This document shows, piece by piece, positions 1 to 4,901 of a DNA stretch of 8,115 bases. Source of the stretch: Candidatus Gastranaerophilales bacterium (GTDB lineage: Bacteria; Cyanobacteriota; Vampirovibrionia; Gastranaerophilales; Gastranaerophilaceae); contig CANROV010000082.1 in NCBI GenBank assembly GCA_947632315.1, forward strand, positions 1-8,115, written 5' to 3'. The notes under the pieces are model-generated. The model was not told the origin of the DNA, made no database searches, and saw only the letters and a program-made list of their open reading frames with translations. Each line of letters begins with the position of its first letter. Position 1 is the first letter of the stretch. The position numbers and the translations under genes were made by a program.

Positions 1-434
1 TCTGTTAAATTAGGTCTATTTTGAATGTAATTAATTATTTGCAAAAATGCTTCTTTAACTATAGGATTTTGAATATGTCCTTGATAATCCAAAGTATAAG
101 GAAAAGGTTGCTCCAATGAGCGTGTTAACCAACCACTTTCTGCCATTGAAGGTAAATTTAATTTTTTTAATGTTGGCGTAATATATTTTGTGTCGATAGT
201 CCGACCAGAGAAGCCATTTTTCATTTTTTCCTGATGTAATCTAATATCTTGCTTGGGAAATAATAATTTATGTATAGCAAGGGTTACTAAAACTGTATAA
301 ACGCCTTTTTGAGTAATTGAATTCAAAGCAATTGTTTCAATATATTTTTTTAAAGTTTCATCAATTTCAATATTATCCGACTTGAGCAAACAAGCTTTGT
401 TGTATAGTTCTAATAACTTTTCTTTGTGGTTCAT
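1..434 (-). CDS. Probable type II restriction endonuclease, C-terminally truncated by the window edge
   Basis: An open frame of 144 codons runs from an ATG at 434-432 off the left edge, so only the N-terminal part is visible. The start is supported by a Shine-Dalgarno match AGAGGA five bases upstream. It lies directly downstream of a C5-cytosine methyltransferase on the same strand and overlaps its last 62 bp. Visible sequence includes the segments GFSGRTIDTKYITP (about residues 74-87) and MAESGWLTRSLEQPFPYTLD (about 97-116). These are polar, well-conserved-looking stretches of the kind I associate with restriction enzymes encoded beside C5 methyltransferases, but I cannot name the family or the recognition site. 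The catalytic PD-(D/E)xK motif is not identifiable and may lie beyond the edge. Function is inferred mainly from context. The methyltransferase-first order and overlap would favour synthesis of the protective enzyme before the nuclease. Confidence 0.7.
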   Translation of the reverse strand, partial: MNHKEKLLELYNKACLLKSDNIEIDETLKKYIETIALNSITQKGVYTVLVTLAIHKLLFPKQDIRLHQEKMKNGFSGRTIDTKYITPTLKKLNLPSMAESGWLTRSLEQPFPYTLDYQGHIQNPIVKEAFLQIINYIQNRPNLT

Positions 435-1443
435 CACTTTCCTCTAATAGTCCTTGTATTTTTATTTGCCTTGCAATCTCCTGAATTAATGGAACACATA
501 CAGAATTACCAATTTGTTTATATGCCTCACCTATAACAGACGATTTTTTAAACTCATTTGGAAATCCCATTAATTTATAACATTCATTTATAGTTAATTT
601 TCTTACTTTGTCTACTTCAGGAATGTATATAAAAAATCGACCGGAAGTTTCTTGTGAAGGGATTGTAGGATGTATTCCTTCTATAGAATATATTCTATTT
701 GGTTGTCTATGAACTCTTGATAAATGTTCTGTATTCGGTCTTATCCCTTTTTTCCAAATACCTTTATTTCTATAGCCAACAAATAGAAGACCAGATTCTT
801 GTATTCTAATATCCTTTAATAAGGTATATTCATTTTTTTCAAGATATTGTACATTTTCAATATTTTTATCCAAAATATCTTTTACTTTTGGAGGATGTAA
901 ATTGTAACATAATTTTTTAAAATCAAAAATTCCATATTTTGTAGCTATAATAATTATACGTTCTCTATTTTGAGGAACACCAAAATCTTTTGCATTTAAT
1001 ATTTTGTATTGAGCATTATATCCTAAATCTTCTAAACTCTCGATAATTACCTTAAAAGTATTGCCTTTGTCATGATGTATTAAATGTTTAACATTTTCTA
1101 AAACAATAACTTTGGGTTGTTTTTCTTTGATTATATTACAAATGTTAAAAAATAAAGTTCCACGAGTATCTTCGAAACCTTTCCTCCTTCCACATATGCT
1201 AAAAGGTTGACAAGGGAAGCCACCTGTCAAAATGTCAAAATCTGGAATATCCTTAGGATTTATTTGTGTTATATCGCCATATGGCAATTCATTATAATTA
1301 TTAAAATATACTTCTTGACAATGTTTATTAATTTCAGAAGAGAACACACATTTAAAGCCTTCGTTATTAAATGCCAAACGGAAGCCACCAATCCCCGCAA
1401 ACAAATCTATAAATGTTCCATTGTTATAGTTTTTTTGTTCCAT
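373..1443 (-). CDS. DNA (cytosine-5-)-methyltransferase of a type II restriction-modification system
   Basis: This enzyme transfers a methyl group from S-adenosylmethionine to C5 of cytosine in its target site, protecting host DNA from the partner nuclease. All major C5-methyltransferase motifs are present in canonical order. Motif I is FIDLFAGIGG (residues 11-20, AdoMet binding). Motif IV is GGFPCQPFS with the catalytic cysteine at residue 78. Motif VI is ENV (116-118) and motif VIII is QNRERI (158-163). Motif IX is around RKLTINECYKLMGFP (281-295) and motif X around QIGNSVCVP (310-318). The target-recognition region lies between motifs VIII and IX, about residues 180-280. I cannot read the recognised sequence from it. 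At 356 residues it is a normal full-length enzyme. The start places motif I ten residues in, which is usual, although no good Shine-Dalgarno precedes it. The downstream endonuclease-like ORF overlaps its end, as in a compact M-then-R operon. Confidence 0.95.
   Translation of the reverse strand: MEQKNYNNGTFIDLFAGIGGFRLAFNNEGFKCVFSSEINKHCQEVYFNNYNELPYGDITQINPKDIPDFDILTGGFPCQPFSICGRRKGFEDTRGTLFFNICNIIKEKQPKVIVLENVKHLIHHDKGNTFKVIIESLEDLGYNAQYKILNAKDFGVPQNRERIIIIATKYGIFDFKKLCYNLHPPKVKDILDKNIENVQYLEKNEYTLLKDIRIQESGLLFVGYRNKGIWKKGIRPNTEHLSRVHRQPNRIYSIEGIHPTIPSQETSGRFFIYIPEVDKVRKLTINECYKLMGFPNEFKKSSVIGEAYKQIGNSVCVPLIQEIARQIKIQGLLEESDEPQRKVIRTIQQSLFAQVG
440..445 (-). promoter_or_regulatory. Shine-Dalgarno site fixing the start of the putative endonuclease gene
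   Basis: On the minus strand AGAGGA sits five bases before the ATG at 434, inside the 3' part of the methyltransferase gene. It makes a genuine internal start likely, despite the 62-bp overlap. A GTG codon directly precedes the ATG in frame and is a less likely alternative. Confidence 0.6.
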
Positions 1444-1675
1444 TACAAAATAATACTACTATAAAAAAGTAATAATGTCATATTTGTAAATAGTTATTGC
1501 AATATATTACATTCTCATATTTTATTACCAATTTTAAATAAAAATTACCGACTTTTTAAAAATTTTTACCAAGTTTAAATTTAGCAAAAGTTAGTAAAAT
1601 TTAAAAAAAATTTTGAAAAAAGTTTAATAAAAATTTCAAACTACCAACTTTTCAGAATAAATCAATTTTGCCCGA
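1444..1675. other. AT-rich gene-free segment upstream of the methyltransferase
   Basis: I see no credible gene on either strand here. The DNA is almost entirely A and T with long A and T runs. It must contain the methyltransferase promoter. On the minus strand TATAGT about 18 bases before the ATG is a possible -10 box, but no convincing -35 box accompanies it. The rest of the gap up to the tRNA is described under the repeat entries. Confidence 0.5.
1525..1571. repeat. Three TTACC(A/G) motifs spaced 20-21 bp
   Basis: TTACCA at 1525, TTACCG at 1545 and TTACCA at 1566 are each followed by an A/T-only tract, giving a repeat of about 20-21 bp or two helical turns. A related CTACCAACTTTT occurs at 1641. 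The spacing is iteron-like, but the copies are short and the surroundings are so AT-rich that chance is possible. Confidence 0.35.
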
Positions 1676-1866
1676 AATTCTTGAACTGTCTGCAAAATTT
1701 TAAATATGCCTGAAACCCTTATACAGTTTGAAAATACAAAAAATTCCAAAACTGTCTGCAAAAGTGGTATTTTGAGTAGTTCCGGAATTTTAATTCTCGT
1801 GAATTTTTCCAAGTTAAAATGCTTGATATAACTGACTTTTGACGATAATTCCAAAACTGTCTGCAA
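1676..1866. repeat. Three dispersed copies of a 20-bp direct repeat
   Basis: The sequence AATTCCAAAACTGTCTGCAA is found exactly at 1742-1761 and 1847-1866. A variant with TTG in place of CAA and otherwise nearly identical lies at 1676-1695. Distances between copies are 66 and 105 bp. The core AACTGTCTGCAA is identical in all three. The spacers are AT-rich and unrelated to the repeats, and the irregular spacing argues against a CRISPR array. The reverse complement can be read as a repeated LQTV peptide, but no credible gene contains it. Confidence 0.75.
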
Positions 1867-1869
1867 TTC

Positions 1870-1920
1870 CGAAACTACCAGAAAAATAATAATATCGAAA
1901 CTGCCGGAAAAATAATAATA
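1870..1920. repeat. Tandem pair of 25-bp repeats
   Basis: Two copies, 1870-1894 and 1896-1920, match at 23 of 25 positions. Both begin CGAAACT and end in GAAAAATAATAATA. The two differences (A to G in both cases) change ACCAG to GCCGG. The second copy abuts the terminator of the tRNA gene, and the A-rich end supplies the terminator's U-tract on the minus strand. Confidence 0.7.
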
Positions 1921-1942
1921 AAAAACAGGCATATTAGCCTGT
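1919..1942 (-). terminator. Rho-independent terminator of the tRNA-Phe transcript
   Basis: On the minus strand ACAGGC (1942-1937) pairs perfectly with GCCTGT (1930-1925) across a six-base loop, followed by a run of T. It begins five bases after the encoded CCA end of the tRNA. Confidence 0.8.
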
Positions 1943-1946
1943 AAAA

Positions 1947-2022
1947 TGGTGCCACGTCTCGGAATCGAACCAAGGACACAGGGATTTTCAGTCCCTTGCT
2001 CTACCAACTGAGCTAACGTGGC
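1947..2022 (-). tRNA. tRNA-Phe (anticodon GAA)
   Basis: A 76-nt cloverleaf folds completely on the minus strand. The acceptor stem is GCCACGT with ACGTGGC. The D arm is GCTC/GAGC around AGTTGGTA. The anticodon stem is AGGGA/TCCCT with loop CTGAAAA, and the T arm is CTTGG/CCGAG (one G-U pair) with loop TTCGATT. The anticodon GAA lies at 1989-1987. Discriminator A and a genomically encoded CCA complete the 3' end. It sits 40 bp downstream of the iron-sulfur protein gene on the same strand and has its own terminator and a plausible promoter. Confidence 0.97.
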
Positions 2023-2038
2023 TCTCTTTATGTTATTT

Positions 2039-2066
2039 ATAATATCAAGTCAAAACTTTTAGTCAA
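2039..2066 (-). promoter_or_regulatory. Putative sigma70-type promoter for tRNA-Phe
   Basis: On the minus strand TTGACT (2066-2061) and TATTAT (2044-2039) are separated by 16 bp, placing transcription start roughly 10 bases before the tRNA 5' end. The -35 box overlaps the stop codon of the upstream iron-sulfur protein gene. Read-through from that gene is also possible because no hairpin separates them. Confidence 0.5.
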
Positions 2067-3145
2067 CTTATTTTTTTATTTGTTTCTTTTTCAATTATTT
2101 CGCCTATTGTTAATACCTCTTTATTTATTTTTTTACTGTTATATCTTTTTATTAATCCCCATTTTGTAAGCAGGCATGTTGTATAAATTTTGTCATTTGA
2201 TAAATCTTTTTCTGAAAAATATTCACTATTTTGAATTATATCAGCTATTTTCGGATGTTTATATATAATAAAATTTTCCATTAATGACGGAATTTGTTTA
2301 TTTATGTTTCCGCTGTTTCTTAATAATGGCTGATAGTATTGATAATTATTGTCAATATTTAATTTTATATCAGCTATTTTAATAAATCTATCAAATGTGA
2401 TAAGTTTTTCTTTTATATTATTGTATTGAGGAAGATATTCAAAAACTTTATTCAATGAGTTAAAACAAGTATCACAGCTGGTTATTATATATTTAACGTC
2501 ATTATCAATTTTTTTAAATATATTTACTCCGTTTTTAATAAAATTTTTAATATCCCCGTCGGATAAATAAGGATAACCACAGCAATTTGATATTACACTT
2601 GAAACTTTATAGCCGTTTCGTTCGATTATATTAATAACAGCATTTTTATCTGACGGATTAATATATTTATTAAAGCATCCTTCAAAGAATATAATTTTTC
2701 CATTTTCCGTAATATTGGCGGGAGTGTTGTTTCGTTTGACATTTATTTTATATAAAACTTTTCTGTAATCCGAAAAGGCAAAAGGAAACAATTTATATAA
2801 AAATCTCAATATATAGTTAGAATATAAAATAATTTGATAATATTGAAAGAATGTCAGAATTCCAAATTTATAATTATTTTCGTTTTTAATTAATGTATTT
2901 ATTTTTTCCGAGTCAATAGAACTTGGACAAAACAGTTTGCAGAGGTTGCAGTTAAGGCAAATATCAGTATCTTTTATAAAGTTTGAGCTTAGCGGAATAT
3001 TATTATTAATATAGTTATTTAATACTATATATCTGCCTCTTGGAAGATACATTTCATTTTTTGTAGCTTGAAATATAGGGCATACACTTTTACAAAGTCC
3101 GCATTTTGAGCATTTATATATTTCGTCTTTAATTTGTTGATTCAT
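2063..3145 (-). CDS. GlcF/LutA-like (Fe-S)-binding oxidoreductase subunit with a degenerate second CCG domain
   Basis: Residues 12-23 (CSKCGLCKSVCP) and 63-74 (CLNCNLCKLFCP) are two CxxCxxCxxxCP ferredoxin motifs, each able to bind a [4Fe-4S] cluster. A cysteine-rich CCG domain follows, with EGC at 155-157, CCG at 188-190 and CDTC at 224-227. This is the layout of GlcF, LutA and heterodisulfide-reductase-type electron-transfer subunits, which shuttle electrons between a dehydrogenase and the quinone or ferredoxin pool. The C-terminal part (about 268-335) aligns by eye to the usual second CCG domain. There YQPLLRN stands where YHDPCHL is expected and MENF where CCG is expected. Only the final cysteine (324, in TTCLLTKWG) survives. 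At 360 residues it is shorter than typical GlcF. There is no signal peptide. No dehydrogenase partner is visible here, so the electron donor is unknown. No Shine-Dalgarno precedes the ATG. Confidence 0.85.
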   Translation of the reverse strand: MNQQIKDEIYKCSKCGLCKSVCPIFQATKNEMYLPRGRYIVLNNYINNNIPLSSNFIKDTDICLNCNLCKLFCPSSIDSEKINTLIKNENNYKFGILTFFQYYQIILYSNYILRFLYKLFPFAFSDYRKVLYKINVKRNNTPANITENGKIIFFEGCFNKYINPSDKNAVINIIERNGYKVSSVISNCCGYPYLSDGDIKNFIKNGVNIFKKIDNDVKYIITSCDTCFNSLNKVFEYLPQYNNIKEKLITFDRFIKIADIKLNIDNNYQYYQPLLRNSGNINKQIPSLMENFIIYKHPKIADIIQNSEYFSEKDLSNDKIYTTCLLTKWGLIKRYNSKKINKEVLTIGEIIEKETNKKIS

Positions 3146-3156
3146 AATTAAATTAT

Positions 3157-3185
3157 CTTATAAAATTAAAATACAACAATTGCAA
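3157..3185 (-). promoter_or_regulatory. Putative promoter of the iron-sulfur protein gene
   Basis: On the minus strand TTGCAA (3185-3180) and TATAAG (3162-3157) are 17 bp apart. Transcription would start about five bases before the ATG at 3145, giving an essentially leaderless message. This agrees with the absence of a Shine-Dalgarno site. The -35 box is inside the palindrome AATTGCAATT (3178-3187), shared with the divergent lpt promoter. Confidence 0.45.
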
Positions 3186-3208
3186 TTTAAAACTAATTAT
3201 ATAATAAT
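3180..3208 (+). promoter_or_regulatory. Putative promoter of the lptC-lptA operon
   Basis: The palindromic TTGCAA at 3180-3185 can serve as -35 on this strand too. With 17-bp spacing the -10 would be AATAAT (3203-3208). A better -10, TATAAT (3200-3205), gives only 14 bp. Either choice starts the transcript within a few bases of the lptC ATG at 3216, which has no Shine-Dalgarno site. Confidence 0.4.
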
Positions 3209-3215
3209 TTAAGTT

Positions 3216-3794
3216 ATGAAGCTTGATAAGTTTTTTAAAAGCAAAAAAAATATAACTTTTACAATTCTTTTGATTGTAATAATATTCTTATGCTGTTGGT
3301 CTTTTATTTATGCGGGAATAATAACTAAATCATTTAAGACAAAAATTATTAATCAAACATATAAAAACAAGGAAGCAAATATAGAGAATCTTTTGGTAAC
3401 TGAAACAAAAGACGGAGAGAAATTGTGGGAATTATATGCGGAAACTGGCACATATAGTGATAATAATAATGTAGTATTATTAGAAAGTACTCTTGGCAAT
3501 TTTTATGAAGATAAAATAGTGAAGGCAAGTTTCAAAGCAGATAAAGGGACATATAATTCCATCAAAAAAGAAATAATATTGTATAATAATGTATTAATAG
3601 TTTATTCGGACGGAACAAATATAAGTGCTGATAAAATATTCTATGCTGGAAAAGGTAAAGATATTGAAGCAGTTGGTAATGTTAGAATAGAAAAACCGGA
3701 TGAAGCTGTTATATATGGTCAAAAAGCAATTTTAAAAGGAAATTTTTCTGATTTCCATATAGAAGGAAGGACAAAAACGCAATTCTATATGTAG
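3216..3794 (+). CDS. lptC: LPS export ABC transporter periplasmic protein LptC
   Basis: LptC anchors in the inner membrane and passes LPS from the LptBFG extractor to LptA in the periplasm. The 192-residue length is typical. The basic N-terminus (residues 1-12, many Lys) is followed by one membrane helix at about 13-34 with no cleavage site, as expected for an N-in anchor. The remainder is a single periplasmic beta-jellyroll with the family's repeating pattern: DGEKLWELYAETGTYSD, then KASFKADKGTYN, then NNVLIVYSDGTNISADKIFY, and a final GNVRIEKPDEAVIYGQKA strand region. It is followed after 11 bp by lptA, whose Shine-Dalgarno overlaps this stop codon, which supports the assignment and coupled expression. 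lptB, lptF and lptG are not in the window. Sequence divergence from proteobacterial LptC is high, so the identification rests on topology, pattern and neighbour. Confidence 0.82.
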   Translation: MKLDKFFKSKKNITFTILLIVIIFLCCWSFIYAGIITKSFKTKIINQTYKNKEANIENLLVTETKDGEKLWELYAETGTYSDNNNVVLLESTLGNFYEDKIVKASFKADKGTYNSIKKEIILYNNVLIVYSDGTNISADKIFYAGKGKDIEAVGNVRIEKPDEAVIYGQKAILKGNFSDFHIEGRTKTQFYM

Positions 3795-3797
3795 GAG
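3793..3797 (+). promoter_or_regulatory. Shine-Dalgarno site of lptA overlapping the lptC stop
   Basis: AGGAG begins within the lptC TAG stop codon and lies eight bases before the lptA ATG at 3806. This arrangement suits translational coupling of the two genes. Confidence 0.7.
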
Positions 3798-3805
3798 TTT
3801 AAATT

Positions 3806-4756
3806 ATGAGAAAAGAAATAATATTTAAGATATCAATATTAATATTTATGTTATCCGGAATGGCTTTTGCGGGGTCACTCACTGTCGAGTCGGATTCTCA
3901 AGAGTTTAATGATAATGACAGAAAAATATATTTAGAAGGAAATGTAAAAGTTAAAACGGGTGATATAAATGTGTTAAGTCCTCGGGCTGTTGTTCAAATA
4001 GATCCGAAGAATAATAAAGTTAACAATGTTGAATTTAAAGATAATGCATATTCTTATATTATGCAGGATGGTAAAAAACATGAAATAAAAGCTAAATTAC
4101 TTGATATTTCATTGTTAAATAAAGTATTTTCGGCTGATGGTGATACTTTATCATCAATTACGGAGAAAAATAAGCCTGTTGTAATTGTAACTGCCGATAA
4201 GCAGGAATATAATAAGATAACAAATACAATGAAAGCTTTTGGTAATGTAAATATTTTATATAAAAATGTTGAAACATTATCTGATTCCGCAATTGTTAAT
4301 CTTACAAAAAATAATGACGTAAAAGTTATTCAATTAATTGGAAATGCCAGATTAAATCAGGATAAAAACAAAATAAATGCTTCTAAATTAACATATAATA
4401 ACGTAACAGGCGAAGCTGTTGCAATAGGAAATGTTTATTCAAAATTAATTACAGAAGATAATAAAGAAATTGATGTTTGGTCAGAATATCAATCTTATGA
4501 TAAAAAATCTAATGTTGTAAGTGCTTCAGGTTCTACAAAAATTAAGTATGAAGATTATACAGCCAGAGGCCCTAAGGTCAATGTTTTTTCTGACAAAAAA
4601 ACAAAAAAACTCAATGAGGCGGTTTTTTTAGGTCGTTCCAAAATTGAAACAAAAGGCAGAACTATTGAAGCTGACAGAATTACGATTACACTAAATCCAA
4701 AAGATTTTAAAGCGGAAGGAAATGTAAAATCAACGATTCCTAATATTGGAAATTAA
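3806..4756 (+). CDS. lptA: LptA/OstA-family periplasmic LPS transport protein, extended
   Basis: LptA forms the beta-jellyroll bridge that carries LPS across the periplasm between LptC and the outer-membrane LptD. A Sec signal peptide is visible: Arg-Lys at the start, a hydrophobic core at about 9-21 and a likely cleavage after AFA at residue 22. The mature protein is built of repeated OstA-type strands, seen as LEGNVKVKTGDINVLSPRAV (43-62), FGNVNILYKNVETLSDSAIV, IGNARLNQDKNKINASKLTY, a further GNVYSKL segment, and a final block ending FKAEGNVKS. At 316 residues it is much longer than enterobacterial LptA (about 185), consistent with two fused OstA units. It could span more of the periplasm alone or need fewer subunits. 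It follows lptC by 11 bp and is the last gene before a strong terminator. Confidence 0.85.
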   Translation: MRKEIIFKISILIFMLSGMAFAGSLTVESDSQEFNDNDRKIYLEGNVKVKTGDINVLSPRAVVQIDPKNNKVNNVEFKDNAYSYIMQDGKKHEIKAKLLDISLLNKVFSADGDTLSSITEKNKPVVIVTADKQEYNKITNTMKAFGNVNILYKNVETLSDSAIVNLTKNNDVKVIQLIGNARLNQDKNKINASKLTYNNVTGEAVAIGNVYSKLITEDNKEIDVWSEYQSYDKKSNVVSASGSTKIKYEDYTARGPKVNVFSDKKTKKLNEAVFLGRSKIETKGRTIEADRITITLNPKDFKAEGNVKSTIPNIGN

Positions 4757-4783
4757 ACAATTAAATTAAGTTATGTAAACAAG

Positions 4784-4823
4784 TTTCTTTTTTTAGCAAT
4801 TCTAAAAGAAGAAATTTTTTTTT
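4784..4823 (+). terminator. Rho-independent terminator of lptC-lptA
   Basis: A 12-bp stem (4784-4795 with 4803-4814, one G-U pair) closes a seven-base loop and is followed by nine T. An additional perfect 9-bp inverted repeat, TTATGTAAA (4771-4779) and TTTACATAA (4827-4835), flanks the hairpin and could extend it. Confidence 0.85.
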
Positions 4824-4861
4824 ATATTTACATAAATTAAAATAATATTTTTTACACAGTC

Positions 4862-4895
4862 GAGAGGGGATTTTTATTAATTATTAGAGAGGGGA
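4862..4895 (+). promoter_or_regulatory. Duplicated Shine-Dalgarno-like element in the leader of the 489-residue protein
   Basis: The nine bases GAGAGGGGA occur at 4862-4870 and again at 4887-4895, 25 bp apart. The second copy, with the following GAGAAAAT, is the Shine-Dalgarno site for the ATG at 4902. The first has no start codon after it, so it may be a ribosome standby or regulatory site. Confidence 0.55.
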
Positions 4896-4901
4896 GAAAA
4901 T

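Noticed and set aside
1207..1464. 85-codon plus-strand open frame
   Set aside because: It is antisense to the start of the methyltransferase gene, whose motifs prove the coding strand.
1676..1920. Possible CRISPR array
   Set aside because: Repeats are few, unequally spaced (66 and 105 bp between starts), and the spacers are AT-rich and of unequal length; no cas gene is present.
1636..2007. 123-codon minus-strand open frame
   Set aside because: It begins inside the tRNA-Phe gene and runs through its terminator and the repeat cluster. Its peptide repeats merely mirror the DNA repeats.
4784..4823. Possible riboswitch or structured RNA in the gap before the 489-residue protein gene
   Set aside because: The structure is explained by a simple terminator hairpin with a T-run; no conserved riboswitch core was recognised.
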